A DNA stretch of 64,000 nt from Pseudomonas guariconensis (lineage in GTDB: Bacteria > Pseudomonadota > Gammaproteobacteria > Pseudomonadales > Pseudomonadaceae): NCBI RefSeq assembly GCF_024127895.1, contig NZ_JAMYBK010000013.1, positions 1 through 64,000 on the forward strand. Reading direction: 5' to 3'. Position 1 is the stretch's first letter; each line of letters opens with the position of its first letter. The notes under the pieces are model-generated. The model was not told where the DNA came from. It saw only the letters and a list, made by a program, of their open reading frames with translations, and ran no database searches. Both the position numbers and the translations under genes were made by a program. Below are positions 48,251 through 60,593 of this stretch, piece by piece.

Positions 48251-50344
48251 ATGTCGCTAGTCGCAAGTCCCGACATCATGTACCGGTTGTTGATCCAGAG
48301 CGTAGCGGACTACGCCATCTGCCTGTTGACCCCCGAGGGGGTGGTGGCCAACTGGAACCCGGGGGCGCAGCGGGCCAAGGGCTACGAGGCGCAGGAAATC
48401 ATCGGGCGGCACTATTCGCTGTTCTACCCGCAGGCCGAGCGCGACGCCGGGGTGCCCGAGCAGAACCTCGACCAGGCGCGCCGTACCGGTCGCTTCGAGG
48501 CCACTGGCTGGCGCCTGCGCAAGGATGGTTCGGCCTTCCAGGCCCATGTGGTGATCGACGCGGTGCACGACGACGATGGGCGCCTGGTGGGGTTCGCCAA
48601 GACCACCCGTGACATCTCCGAGCGCCGCCGCTACGAGGAGGCGTTGGTCCAGGCCAAGGAACTGGCCGAGCGATGCAGCCAGGAGACCGGCACCCTGTCG
48701 CGCTTCCTCGATTCGGTGATCGCCAACATTCCCGCCAGCGTCATCGCCCAGGACCTCGACAGCCAGCGCATCCTGCTGGCCAACCAGCAGGCCGAGCGCC
48801 TGTTCGGCGGGCAGCAGACAAGCATGGTCGGCCTTCGCCCCGACGAGTGCCTGACACCGGCCATCGCTCAGTACCTGGAGCAGCAACTGGCCCGCGGTGC
48901 GCGCAGCACCAAGGGGTACGCCGCCGAGACCCGCGTCGACACCGCTTGCGGCCTGCGGATCCTGCGTAGCCGCGCGCTGCTCAGCCAGAACCGCGAAGGC
49001 CAGGCCGACTATGTGCTGTTCATCGCCGAGGACGCCACCGAAGAGCTGGCCGCCCATGCCCAGATCCACCACATGGCCCATCATGATGCCCTGACCGGGC
49101 TGCCCAACCGTGTCCTCTTCCACGAGCGGCTCAAGCAAGCCTTGGTGCGTGGCGACGACAGCGGCAAGCTGACCGCGGCGCTGTGCCTGGACCTGGACAA
49201 CTTCAAGAACATCAACGACTCCCTCGGCCATGCCTTCGGCGACAAGCTGCTGCGTGCCCTGGGCAAGCGCCTGCGCCGTGAGCTGCGTGAGCACGACACC
49301 CTGGCACGGCTGGGGGGCGACGAATTCGCCGTGGTCCTGGTCGGGCTGGAGAGCCGCGAGTCCGCCTGCAGCACTGCCCAGCGCCTGATCGATGCGGTCT
49401 GCCCACCGTTCCACATCGAGGGCCACCAGTTCTCGGTCGGCGTGAGCATCGGCATCGCCATCGCCCCGGACGATCACGAACAGGCTGAACAGTTGCTCGG
49501 CTATGCCGACATGGCCTTGTACGAGGCCAAGCGCAATGGCCGCAACCGCTACGAATGCTTCCAGGTCGAGCTGGATGTCGCCGCGCGTCAGCGTCGCCTG
49601 GTGGAAACCGACCTGCGCACCGCCCTGCACATGGGGCAGTTGCAACTGCACTACCAACCCGTGGTGGACCAGCAGAGCCGTAGCGTCACCGGCTACGAGG
49701 CGCTGCTGCGCTGGGAGCACCCGACCCGGGGCATGGTCATGCCCATGGACTTCATCCCCATCGCCGAGGAAACCGGGCTGATCCACGAGATCGGTGCCCG
49801 CGCCCTGAACCTGGCGTGCCAGGAGGCGGCCACCTGGGACAGCGAGCAGACCGTGTCGGTGAACCTGTCGCCGGTGCAGTTCAAGAGCGCCAACCTGGTG
49901 CACAGCGTGGCCCTGGCCTTGGCTGACTCGGGCCTGGCGCCCCATCGGCTGGAGCTGGAGATCACCGAGTCGGTGCTGCTGGGCAACAGCGAGGAGAACG
50001 TGCGTACCTTGCGTGCGCTCAAGGACCTGGGGGTGTCGATTTCCTTGGACGATTTCGGCACGGGCTATTCGTCGCTCGGCTACCTGCGTTCGTTCCCCTT
50101 CGACCGGATCAAGATCGACAAGTCGTTCGTCCATGACATGTGCGAGAGCCGCGAGGCCATGTCGATCATCCGCGCCATCACCGAGCTGTCCAACAGCCTG
50201 ATGATCAAGACCACCGCCGAGGGCGTGGAGTCGCGGGAGCAGATGGCGCGCCTGGCCGCCGAAGGCTGCTCGCATTTCCAAGGCTACCTGTATGGCCGAC
50301 CGGCACCGGCGAGCCAGCGGTTGAAGAGTGTCGCGGCTATGTAG
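48251..50344 (+). CDS. PAS-GGDEF-EAL signalling protein
   Basis: A 697-residue cytoplasmic protein of c-di-GMP metabolism. Two PAS sensor domains (about residues 10-120 and 145-265) are followed by GGDEF (G355-F359, with an I-site RxxD five residues before it) and EAL (E483-L485 in GYEALLRWEHP, and DDFGTGYSSLGYLRSFPFDR). All signatures are intact, so both synthase and phosphodiesterase activity are possible. The ATG at 48251 is preferred to a GTG at 48227. A CRP/Vfr box is upstream. Confidence 0.92.
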   Translation: MSLVASPDIMYRLLIQSVADYAICLLTPEGVVANWNPGAQRAKGYEAQEIIGRHYSLFYPQAERDAGVPEQNLDQARRTGRFEATGWRLRKDGSAFQAHVVIDAVHDDDGRLVGFAKTTRDISERRRYEEALVQAKELAERCSQETGTLSRFLDSVIANIPASVIAQDLDSQRILLANQQAERLFGGQQTSMVGLRPDECLTPAIAQYLEQQLARGARSTKGYAAETRVDTACGLRILRSRALLSQNREGQADYVLFIAEDATEELAAHAQIHHMAHHDALTGLPNRVLFHERLKQALVRGDDSGKLTAALCLDLDNFKNINDSLGHAFGDKLLRALGKRLRRELREHDTLARLGGDEFAVVLVGLESRESACSTAQRLIDAVCPPFHIEGHQFSVGVSIGIAIAPDDHEQAEQLLGYADMALYEAKRNGRNRYECFQVELDVAARQRRLVETDLRTALHMGQLQLHYQPVVDQQSRSVTGYEALLRWEHPTRGMVMPMDFIPIAEETGLIHEIGARALNLACQEAATWDSEQTVSVNLSPVQFKSANLVHSVALALADSGLAPHRLELEITESVLLGNSEENVRTLRALKDLGVSISLDDFGTGYSSLGYLRSFPFDRIKIDKSFVHDMCESREAMSIIRAITELSNSLMIKTTAEGVESREQMARLAAEGCSHFQGYLYGRPAPASQRLKSVAAM

Positions 50345-50565
50345 TCAGTCGCCGCCATTGGGGGCGCGAAGCGGCCCCAACATTTGCCAAGGCCCCCAGA
50401 ATCTGGTCGATCAGCGAACGGAAACCGCTCCCGGACCAGGCCCCACGGCCTGGCGGGTTTCTCATCCCGCTCCATCTCTTCTAGAATCCGTCCCATGCCC
50501 CAGGCCCGCACAGGCCAGGGCGCCTCCCAGGCGCAGCATCGGGCCGCGCCGTCGTCGAGAACACC

Positions 50566-51441
50566 ATGAGTTCCAGCACACCGTTGTCCGGGGTCAACCA
50601 TCCGCTACGTGGCATCGCCCTGGTGGTGATGGCGACCTTCCTGTTCGCCAGCCATGATGCCCTGTCCAAGTTCCTGGGGGGCCTGTACCCGATCATCATG
50701 GTGGTCTGGGCGCGCTACCTGGTGCATACCTTGCTGATGGCCGGCATCTTCCTGCCCAAGGCCGGCCTGCGCGTGCTGCGTACCCGTCGGCCAATGCTGC
50801 AGACCCTGCGTGCCCTGAGCCTGCTGAGCACCAGCCTGCTGTTCACCGCTGGCCTGCAGTACCTGCCGCTGGCCGAGGCGACGGCGGTCAACTTCCTCGC
50901 CCCGGTGCTGGTCACGGCCCTGTCAGCGCCGCTGCTCAAGGAGCGGGTCAGCCTGGGGCAGTGGGTGGCGGTGGTGATGGGCTTCATCGGTGTGCTGGTG
51001 GTGGTGCACCCGGGCGGGGCGATGTTCACCCCGGCGATCCTGTTCCCCTTCGGCTCGGCCCTGGGTTTTTGCTTCTACCAGTTGCTCACGCGCAAGCTGG
51101 CCGCCCATGACAGCCCGACCACCAGCAACTTCTACGCCGGCCTGTGCAACACCCTGGTGATGACGGCGCTGGTGCCGTTCTTCTGGCAACTGCCGCAGTG
51201 GGAGCATGCGCTGCTGATGCTGGCCCTGGGCGGATGCGGCATGACCGCGCACTTGCTGCTCACCCAGGCCTTCCGTCATGCCGCGCCGGCGCTGCTGGCG
51301 CCGTTCAGCTATTGCCAGATCGTCTTCGCCGGGCTGCTGGGCCTGCTGATCTTCAGCCAGATGCCGGACAACACCAGCCTGGTGGGCATCGCCATCATCT
51401 GCCTCAGCGGCCTGGGCGCCGCCTGGATGCACCGCAAGTAG
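50566..51441 (+). CDS. EamA/DMT family transporter
   Basis: A 291-residue inner-membrane transporter of the drug/metabolite superfamily with ten helices. N-terminal text GIALVVMATFLFASHDALSK and YLPLAEATAVNFLAPVLVTA, C-terminal APFSYCQIVFAGLLGLLIFS. It resembles RhaT/YdcZ-type or S-adenosylmethionine carriers in general form, but the substrate is unknown. Single gene. Confidence 0.85.
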   Translation: MSSSTPLSGVNHPLRGIALVVMATFLFASHDALSKFLGGLYPIIMVVWARYLVHTLLMAGIFLPKAGLRVLRTRRPMLQTLRALSLLSTSLLFTAGLQYLPLAEATAVNFLAPVLVTALSAPLLKERVSLGQWVAVVMGFIGVLVVVHPGGAMFTPAILFPFGSALGFCFYQLLTRKLAAHDSPTTSNFYAGLCNTLVMTALVPFFWQLPQWEHALLMLALGGCGMTAHLLLTQAFRHAAPALLAPFSYCQIVFAGLLGLLIFSQMPDNTSLVGIAIICLSGLGAAWMHRK

Positions 51442-53993
<2,552 letters not shown>

Positions 53994-54003
53994 TCGTTGT
54001 CAT

Positions 54004-54022
54004 GGGGGCGCTTCGCGCCCCC
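54004..54022. terminator. Hairpin after katG
   Basis: An 8-bp stem GGGGGCGC/GCGCCCCC with a TTC loop lies ten bases past the katG stop and before the end of the convergent SCP2-cupin gene. Confidence 0.6.
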
Positions 54023-54050
54023 AAGCAGTTAGTCGCTGCCGACAGGCACA

Positions 54051-55226
54051 TCAAGCCGGCAGATGGCCGGCCTGCACCTCGGGCAGGGGCGAGCGCTGCC
54101 AGCCGCGCCCGGAATCCACCCAGAAATTCACCGACAACGAGGTGGAGCGTGACTCCACCTGGTGGAACCACCCCTCCGGCAGGAACAGCAGGTCGCCAGC
54201 CTGCAGGATCACCCCGATGAAATGCACCGCCCTGCACCCGGGGAAGCGCGCGAAGTCCGGCGCTCTGGGGTCGACGTCGCAGCCTTCCAGGCCGCCGTCG
54301 GGCGAGGTCGCCCAGCAGCCCAGGGCATCGCGGTGATGGGGCGCGGCGAGGATGAAGGACTTCTCTCCCCACACCTGGGCGAACAGGTTGTCGCTGTCGT
54401 CCCGGTGCAGCGGGGTCAGGGTGCCTTTCGGACCGATCCAGATGCGCGGCGGGATGAACTGGTCGGGCTCGAAGTAGGCGGGGTAGCGGATATGTTCGAG
54501 CAACTGCGTGGGCAAGATGTTGTTGCCCATGTAGGCCGGCGGTTGGCCGTCGCGGGTCGCGGGTGCCGGCGCGTCCAGGCTGGCGATGAACTCGGCCATG
54601 GAGGTGGAGCGGAAGTCGCGCTCGGTGGAGAAGGTCTTCTTCACGTAGTCGCCATGGCGCGTGATGCCCTGCAGGTTGGCGAACAGCTCTAGCGAGGCCT
54701 GGCGGCCGATGTTGAACAACGGCCAGTCGTGCAGGGCGTCGCTGATCACCACGGGGATGCCATGGCGCATGTAGCGCTCGCGGAACTCCTCCACCGACAG
54801 GCCGCTGCGTGGCCGGCGTTGTATGGCGAGCAGGGGCGCCTGGCTTGCCGAGAGCCGGTCGCTGGCGCGTGGCCGCGCCGGGTAGCGTCGATTGGCCTCG
54901 ACCGCAGGAGCACGGGTACCGCGTAGCGCCGTGTGAATCGCCTGGGGCAGCAGCGTGGCCAGCCCCAGGTTGCCCCCGATCTTCAGCCGGCCGTTGGCGA
55001 ACAGCTCCTCGACATTGGCCTTGCCGGCCATGATGTTCATGAAGTCGCCGCTGGCCACCTCGATGGTCACATCCGCCGCCGGGTGTCGGCCCTGGCCGCT
55101 GCCCCCTTGGCCGCCGGCCTTGAACCAGAGCGCGGTATGGCCGTCGAAGACGAACTGGAAGAGGCCCTTGAGGCCGACGCTGTCGGCGCTGGCAAACAGT
55201 TTGCCCAGAATGGTCTGCAGGTCCAC
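54051..55226 (-). CDS. SCP2 sterol-carrier/cupin-like fusion
   Basis: A 391-residue cytoplasmic protein with two modules. Residues about 1-105 resemble an SCP2 lipid-transfer domain (ASADSVGLKGLFQFVFDGHT, VASGDFMNIMAGKANVEELF). Residues about 140-391 form a JmjC/cupin_8 domain with the HxD iron motif in TPLHRDDSDNLFAQVWGEKS and the distal His in LPEGWFHQVES, so 2-oxoglutarate-dependent hydroxylation is possible. The start is GTG at 55226 because the frame continues upstream without coding character. It is divergent from creatinase. No substrate is known. Confidence 0.75.
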   Translation of the reverse strand: MDLQTILGKLFASADSVGLKGLFQFVFDGHTALWFKAGGQGGSGQGRHPAADVTIEVASGDFMNIMAGKANVEELFANGRLKIGGNLGLATLLPQAIHTALRGTRAPAVEANRRYPARPRASDRLSASQAPLLAIQRRPRSGLSVEEFRERYMRHGIPVVISDALHDWPLFNIGRQASLELFANLQGITRHGDYVKKTFSTERDFRSTSMAEFIASLDAPAPATRDGQPPAYMGNNILPTQLLEHIRYPAYFEPDQFIPPRIWIGPKGTLTPLHRDDSDNLFAQVWGEKSFILAAPHHRDALGCWATSPDGGLEGCDVDPRAPDFARFPGCRAVHFIGVILQAGDLLFLPEGWFHQVESRSTSLSVNFWVDSGRGWQRSPLPEVQAGHLPA

Positions 55227-55418
55227 GGCACGCTCTCTCGTTGGTTGTTCTGAACAGAAGACGAGGCGTGCGTAGGGAAATTTATCCGTCAGCGCCGCTG
55301 GCCATTTCGCCAATTCCAGGTCGGATAGGTACAAAAGCTCCCTTGGGCGTTCTGCTGCAATGCATCTCAGGCGACCGGCCTGAAACAGCGTGCTCACAAC
55401 GACAAGGAATACCCGACC

Positions 55419-56630
55419 ATGCAAATGCCCAAGACCCTGAACATCCGCAATGGCCAGAAGGTCCAGCCGACCTTTTCCGAGCAGGAATATGCCGCCCGCC
55501 AGGCCAGGCTGCGTGCCTACATGGCCGAGCAGGACATCGAGGCGGCGATCTTCACCTCGTACCACAACGTCAACTACTACAGCGACTTCCTCTACTGTTC
55601 CTTCGGTCGGCCCTACGCGCTGGTGGTGACCCAGGACAAGGTGGTGTCGATCAGTGCCAACATCGACGGCGGCCAGCCCTGGCGGCGCACGGTCGGCACC
55701 GACAACATCGTCTACACCGACTGGCAGCGCGACAACTTCTTCGTCGCCATCCAGCAGGCCCTGCCGCTGGCCTCGCGCATCGGCGTGGAGTTCGACCATC
55801 TCAACCTGCAGAACCACGGCAAGCTCGCCGCCTGCTATCCCAAGGCCGAACTGGTGGACATCGCTGCACCCTGCATGCGCATGCGCATGATCAAGTCGCG
55901 CGAGGAGCAGGCGCTGATCCGTCATGGCGCACGCATCGCCGACATCGGTGGTGCGGCGGTGGTGGAGGCGCTGCGCGACCAGGTGCCCGAGTACGAAGTG
56001 GCGCTGCACGCCACCCAGGCGATGGTCCGCGAGATCGCCCGCAGCTTCCCCGAGGCCGAACTGATGGACACCTGGACCTGGTTCCAGTCCGGGATCAACA
56101 CCGATGGCGCGCACAACCCGGTCACCAGCCGCCGGGTGAACAAGGGCGATATCCTCAGCCTCAACTGTTTCCCGATGATCGCTGGCTACTACACCGCCCT
56201 GGAGCGCACGCTGTTCCTCGACCACTGCCCGGATGAGCACCTGCGCCTGTGGCAGGCCAATGTCGAGGTTCACGAGGCGGGCCTGAAACTGGTCAAGCCC
56301 GGCATGCGTTGCTGCGACATCGCCCGTGAGCTGAACGAGATCTTCCTGCGCCACGACCTGCTGCAGTACCGCACCTTCGGCTACGGCCACTCCTTCGGCA
56401 CCCTTAGCCACTACTACGGCCGCGAGGCAGGCCTGGAGCTGCGCGAGGACATCGATACGGTGCTGGAACCGGGCATGGTGGTGTCGATCGAGCCGATGAT
56501 CATGCTGCCAGAGGGGCGGCCGGGCGCGGGTGGCTATCGTGAGCACGACATCCTGATCGTCAACGAGAGCGGCGCCGAGAACATCACCCAGTTCCCCTAC
56601 GGCCCGGAGCACAACATCATCCGCAAGTGA
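55419..56630 (+). CDS. creA: Creatinase (creatine amidinohydrolase)
   Basis: Hydrolyses creatine to sarcosine and urea. The 403-residue length equals the P. putida enzyme I remember, and the sequence is very similar, including SYHNVNYYSDFLYCSFGRPY and WFQSGINTDGAHNP. The catalytic His is H232 in that second block. It belongs to the M24 pita-bread fold but lacks the metal site of aminopeptidases. It begins after AAGGAAT. An MFS transporter and a GlxA-type regulator follow, making a creatine-use cluster. No sarcosine oxidase or urease is in the window. Confidence 0.95.
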   Translation: MQMPKTLNIRNGQKVQPTFSEQEYAARQARLRAYMAEQDIEAAIFTSYHNVNYYSDFLYCSFGRPYALVVTQDKVVSISANIDGGQPWRRTVGTDNIVYTDWQRDNFFVAIQQALPLASRIGVEFDHLNLQNHGKLAACYPKAELVDIAAPCMRMRMIKSREEQALIRHGARIADIGGAAVVEALRDQVPEYEVALHATQAMVREIARSFPEAELMDTWTWFQSGINTDGAHNPVTSRRVNKGDILSLNCFPMIAGYYTALERTLFLDHCPDEHLRLWQANVEVHEAGLKLVKPGMRCCDIARELNEIFLRHDLLQYRTFGYGHSFGTLSHYYGREAGLELREDIDTVLEPGMVVSIEPMIMLPEGRPGAGGYREHDILIVNESGAENITQFPYGPEHNIIRK

Positions 56631-56800
56631 TCGCGTTGCCCCTTGGCGGACCGGTCGGTTGCCGACCTGCCCGCCAAGGGCGCGGTACTGGCGCCAGCGG
56701 CGCTTGCGGCCAGGAGGTGGGCCGCGTTCTTCCAAGAAAAAACACCTCCAGTGTGACCGTTAGACCCTGCCACCAACTACAAGAACAGAGGGTACCCGTC

Positions 56801-56869
56801 ATGTCCCAGCGTCACGATTGCTGTGTCTCGAGCCGTATTTCGCACGCCGTCCGCGGAGGTGCGCGATGA
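56801..56869 (+). other. Small upstream frame overlapping the MFS start
   Basis: A 22-codon frame (MSQRHDCCVSS... ending ...VRGGAR) follows GAGGG and ends within the MFS ATG (ATGA). It could be a leader peptide or translational coupler rather than a gene. No homologue was checked. Confidence 0.3.
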
Positions 56870-58209
56870 GTCTCCCTGGCACTACCACCATGAGCACACC
56901 AGATCTCGGCGTCCAGGCCCGCGATGCCGAACGCCAGGCCTTGCGCAAGGCCGCGCGGGCCAGTTTCATGGGTAACTTCGTCGAGTGGTTCGACTACGCC
57001 GCCTACGGTTACCTGGCCACCATCATCGCCGTCACCTTCTTCCCCGAGGCGGACAAGACCACCGGCCTGCTGGCCACCTTCGCGGTATTCGCCCTGTCGT
57101 TCATCGTGCGCCCCCTGGGCGGTGTCGTATGGGGGCATTTCGGCGACCGGCATGGTCGGCGCAACGCATTGTCCTGGTCGATCCTGATCATGTCGGTGTC
57201 GACCTTCTGTATCGGTATCCTGCCGGGGCATGCGCAGATCGGCCTGTGGGCACCGTGCCTGCTGTTGCTGATCCGCCTGGTGCAGGGTTTCTCCGCCTCG
57301 GGCGAGTACGCCGGTGCCGCGGCCTTCCTCGCCGAGTACGCACCGCCCGGCCGGCGAGGTTTCTATACCAGCATCGTGCCCGCCAGCACGGCGGCCGGCC
57401 TGCTGTTCGGCGCGGCCTTCGTCGCCACCCTGCACGCGCTGCTCAGCACCGAGGACCTGCACAGCTGGGGCTGGCGCCTGCCATTCCTGCTGGCCGCGCC
57501 ATTCGGCCTGGTGGGCCGCTACATCCGCATGAGCCTGCAGGACACGCCGAAGTTCCTGGAGATGGAGCAGCGTCTGGAAAGCAAGGCCTGCGCGACGCCA
57601 TCACCGATCCGCGAACTGCTGACCCAGCACTGGCGTGCCGTGCTCATCGGCATCGGCGTGACCTGCCTGAACGCGGTGGCCTTCTACCTGCTGCTGAGCT
57701 ACATGCCCACCTACCTGTCCAACGAGATGGGCATGAGCGAGCGGGATTCGTTCATCGCCTCGACGGTGTCGCTGGCCACCTACATCGGCCTGATCTTCCT
57801 CATGGGCCGGCTGTCCGACCACTTTGGCCGCAAGGCCATGCTGGTGGTCGCCTCGCTGCTGTTCCTGGGCCTGACCGTGCCGCTGTTCAGCCTGCTCGAC
57901 CACCAGCCGCTGTTGGTGATCCTGGCGATCCAGATCCTCTTCGGCGCGATGCTGGCGATGAACGACGGCACCTTGCCGTGCCTGCTGGCCGAGATCTTCC
58001 CGACCCGGGTGCGCTTCAGTGGCTTCGCCCTGAGCTTCAACATCGCCAATGCGTTGTTCGGGGGGACCGCGCCGTTCATCGCTACCTGGCTGATCCAGCT
58101 GACGGGCAACAAGCTGGCGCCGGCCGGGTACCTGCTGGCGGCGGCCGCGGTGGCCCTGGTGGCGATGCTGGCCTGTCGGGAGACGGCGCACCGGGCGTTG
58201 AAGGACTGA
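56866..58209 (+). CDS. MFS transporter, ProP/MHS type
   Basis: A 447-residue inner-membrane proton symporter of the metabolite:H+ symporter family, with twelve helices. It begins after GGAGGTGCGCG. Signature text: FMGNFVEWFDYAAYGYLATI at residues about 34-53, FGDRHGRRNALSWSIL after helix 2, and LVQGFSASGEYAGAAAFLAE. It closely resembles osmolyte and carboxylate importers (ProP-like). Position after creatinase suggests uptake of creatine or a related compound. A short upstream frame overlaps its start (ATGA). Confidence 0.85.
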   Translation: MSLPGTTTMSTPDLGVQARDAERQALRKAARASFMGNFVEWFDYAAYGYLATIIAVTFFPEADKTTGLLATFAVFALSFIVRPLGGVVWGHFGDRHGRRNALSWSILIMSVSTFCIGILPGHAQIGLWAPCLLLLIRLVQGFSASGEYAGAAAFLAEYAPPGRRGFYTSIVPASTAAGLLFGAAFVATLHALLSTEDLHSWGWRLPFLLAAPFGLVGRYIRMSLQDTPKFLEMEQRLESKACATPSPIRELLTQHWRAVLIGIGVTCLNAVAFYLLLSYMPTYLSNEMGMSERDSFIASTVSLATYIGLIFLMGRLSDHFGRKAMLVVASLLFLGLTVPLFSLLDHQPLLVILAIQILFGAMLAMNDGTLPCLLAEIFPTRVRFSGFALSFNIANALFGGTAPFIATWLIQLTGNKLAPAGYLLAAAAVALVAMLACRETAHRALKD

Positions 58210-58241
58210 AACCTGGGGATGAAGGGCAAGCCTCATACCCT

Positions 58242-59219
58242 TCAATGCAACGAAGCCTGCCGCCGCTCACCCAGCGGCGACAGGCCGAAGAAGCGGCTGT
58301 AGCTCTTGGAGAAATGCGCAGGCGAGGTGAAGCCGCAGGCCAGGGCGATCTCGCGAACCTGCGCATCGCTGCGCAGCAGCAGCTCCCGGGCCCGTGACAG
58401 GCGCAGCTCCAGGTAGTACTGGCTGGGCGTGCGCTGCAGGTACTTGTGGAACAGCCGCTCCAACTGGCGCACGGTCACGTCGTTGAGGCTGGCCAGCTCC
58501 TCCAGGCCCAGCGGCTCCTCCAGGTTGGCCTCCATGATCGCCACCACCTGGCTGAGCTTGGGCTGGGCCGTACCCAGGAGGGTACGCAGGGGTACCCGCT
58601 GGCGCTCGCGCTCGCCACGTACACGATCGCACAGCAGCAGTTCGGCGGCCTTGGCGGCGATGGCCAGGCCGTCATCTTGGCGCGCCACCAGCTGCAGCAT
58701 CATGTCCATGGCAGCCACGCCACCGGAGCAGGTGTAGCGGTCGCGGTCCAGCTCGAACAGCTGGTTGGAGATGATGATGCCGGGAAAGCGCTCCTTCAGC
58801 GCCTCGATGTCTTCCCAATGGATGGTGCAACGGTAGCCCTTGAGCAGGTCGGCCCGCGCCAGCAGATGGCTGCCGGTGCAGATGCCGCCCAGCGGCACGC
58901 GCTGGCGCGCCAGTTGGCGCAGCCAGTCGATCAGTGGCCGGGTGCTGCGGTCGTTGCTGATCGGGTTGGCGCCCACCACGAACAGGGCGTCGAGCGCCGG
59001 GGCATCGGCGATGCCGTGGTCGGGCAGGATGCGCATGCCGTTGCTGGCGGTGACCGGGTCGGGGGTGGCGGCGATGAGCACACTGCGAAACAGGGTGCGC
59101 CGGGCGGCCAGGTTGGCCATGCGCAGGGTCTCCACCGCCGAGGCCAGGCCGATGGTGGTGAAGTTGGGCAGCACCAGGAAACCGTAGGTCCTGGGGGCGG
59201 CTGGGGAGGGCTGGAGCAT
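58242..59219 (-). CDS. GlxA-family AraC regulator
   Basis: A 325-residue regulator with an N-terminal DJ-1/PfpI-like domain (residues about 10-170: GFLVLPNFTTIGLASAVETL; LGGICTGSHLLARADLLKGY) and C-terminal AraC helix-turn-helix (residues about 225-320: LASLNDVTVRQLERLFHKYL and REIALACGFTSPAHFSKSYS). Members of this group (GbdR, CdhR, SouR) control catabolism of methylamines such as glycine betaine, carnitine and sarcosine, so this one may sense creatine. It starts after GGAAGATC and converges on the MFS gene. Confidence 0.88.
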   Translation of the reverse strand: MLQPSPAAPRTYGFLVLPNFTTIGLASAVETLRMANLAARRTLFRSVLIAATPDPVTASNGMRILPDHGIADAPALDALFVVGANPISNDRSTRPLIDWLRQLARQRVPLGGICTGSHLLARADLLKGYRCTIHWEDIEALKERFPGIIISNQLFELDRDRYTCSGGVAAMDMMLQLVARQDDGLAIAAKAAELLLCDRVRGERERQRVPLRTLLGTAQPKLSQVVAIMEANLEEPLGLEELASLNDVTVRQLERLFHKYLQRTPSQYYLELRLSRARELLLRSDAQVREIALACGFTSPAHFSKSYSRFFGLSPLGERRQASLH

Positions 59220-59382
59220 GTCCGATCTTCCTGTGCAGGCTGAGGTGTCGTTCGTCAGGGCAGAGAAAATCGAGCCTCGAGGTGTTTGTTGTCGTGGGCC
59301 GTGGCGGCCTGATAGTACACCTGTATGGCAGGCGCCGGAATGCACCGCTGAGCGGGTGCAGCCATGCCCGGGGCGAGCAGCG

Positions 59383-59880
59383 CTACAGCGCTGCGCCCCG
59401 GCGCCTGGCCCACAGCCAGTGGTCCAGGCTCAGGCGGCCGGCACCCTTGAGCAACAGCGGCAGCAAGGCCACCAGGTAGATCAGCGGCAGCTTGAAGTTG
59501 CCGTGGCCCTGGTCGGTGATCGCATAGCCTTGCGCCAGCTCCGCCAGGCTCGACCAGTGTGCCGGCCAGTGCACGGCGGCGATCGCCACCAGGGTCACCA
59601 CCATCAGTACCGCCGAGGCCAGGCGGGTGCCCAGGCCGAGCAACAGCAGCAGCGGGCAGAGCAGCTCGGCCCACAACGACAGTTGCCAGTTCAGGCCTGC
59701 CGGCAACAGGTCGAAGGGGAAAGGAAAGCTCGCTTGCAGGTCGGCGAACCAGTTGCTGCCGTTGAGTTTTTCCCAGCCGGATTCGAAGAACTCCCAGGCC
59801 AGGAACAGCCGTAGCGGCAGGTCGGCGCTCCACTGGCCGAAACGCTCGAGGGTGGTGAAGGTGCGGGTCAGGGTGGTCAT
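59383..59880 (-). CDS. DoxX-family membrane protein
   Basis: A 165-residue inner-membrane protein of the DoxX family with about four helices. Text [20 protein letters not shown] and [20 protein letters not shown] matches the group. The start at MTTLTRTF is preferred, and an ATG three codons upstream is also possible. It is 16 bases downstream of the ferric-reductase-like gene. DoxX proteins occur in bufferin/HvfA clusters and in thiosulfate and redox systems, so a link to the RiPP operon is suggestive. Confidence 0.8.
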   Translation of the reverse strand: MTTLTRTFTTLERFGQWSADLPLRLFLAWEFFESGWEKLNGSNWFADLQASFPFPFDLLPAGLNWQLSLWAELLCPLLLLLGLGTRLASAVLMVVTLVAIAAVHWPAHWSSLAELAQGYAITDQGHGNFKLPLIYLVALLPLLLKGAGRLSLDHWLWARRRGAAL

Positions 59881-59896
59881 GGTGGGCATCTCGCAA

Positions 59897-60520
59897 TCAG
59901 CAGGAAGGGACGGCTACGGCGCGGCGCTTGCGCTGAGCCAGCTTGGCGGTGAGCTTGAGGGCGATGGCGGCGAACATCAGGGCGAAGGCCAGCGGGTACC
60001 AGCCGCCCATGGGGATGCGCTTGTAGAACGACAGGCAGAACACCGCCGCCAGGGCCCAGCTGCCGGTGCTGTGCAGGGCCTTCCACGGGCCGGCGCCGAG
60101 CAGGCGCATGGGAGCCTTGAACGAGGTCAGGGTCAGCAGCAGGAGGAACAGGTAGCCGACCGTGCCCGGCAGGCTGGAGGTGACCGTGCGACCTGCCCAG
60201 AACAGTTCGGGGTACTGCCGGGCATAGAGGTAGATGAGTACGGCGTGCACGCTGTGCGAGAAGGCGAAGGCCAGCCCCAGGTAGCGCCGCTCACGCAGCA
60301 GGCGTCGGCTGCTGGTCCCGGGCAGCAGGGTGACCAGCGACGAGGCGAGGAAGGCCAGCAGGAACAGCGCGAAGGAGCTGCGCGCCGTGGCGCGGATGGC
60401 GCTGCGCAGGCCGTCCGAGCCCAGTGGGTGGGCGGCCAGTACCACGGCGGTCATCAGCAGGGTGAGGCCGGCCAGGGCGGCGAACAGCCTCCAACCGGAG
60501 GGTAGGGCGGAAGGTTTCAT
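59897..60520 (-). CDS. Ferric reductase-like transmembrane protein
   Basis: A 207-residue inner-membrane protein of the ferric reductase-like/MsrQ-type fold with about six helices and candidate heme histidines in [19 protein letters not shown] and [12 protein letters not shown]. It starts at MKPSALPSG after GGGAG. It transfers electrons across the membrane to a periplasmic or membrane partner. The following DoxX gene is 16 bases away. Half-sites related to those of the RiPP promoter lie upstream. Confidence 0.8.
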   Translation of the reverse strand: MKPSALPSGWRLFAALAGLTLLMTAVVLAAHPLGSDGLRSAIRATARSSFALFLLAFLASSLVTLLPGTSSRRLLRERRYLGLAFAFSHSVHAVLIYLYARQYPELFWAGRTVTSSLPGTVGYLFLLLLTLTSFKAPMRLLGAGPWKALHSTGSWALAAVFCLSFYKRIPMGGWYPLAFALMFAAIALKLTAKLAQRKRRAVAVPSC

Positions 60521-60593
60521 GCGTGAGGCTCCCAGGGTGTCCGGCGACGGCGGGGGCTGTCGCCTTGATGTGTCCGGGAGTGTGCGGGGGCGG

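Noticed and set aside
54051..56735. An 894-codon minus-strand frame
   Set aside because: Only the last 391 codons read as protein; the rest is antisense to creatinase.
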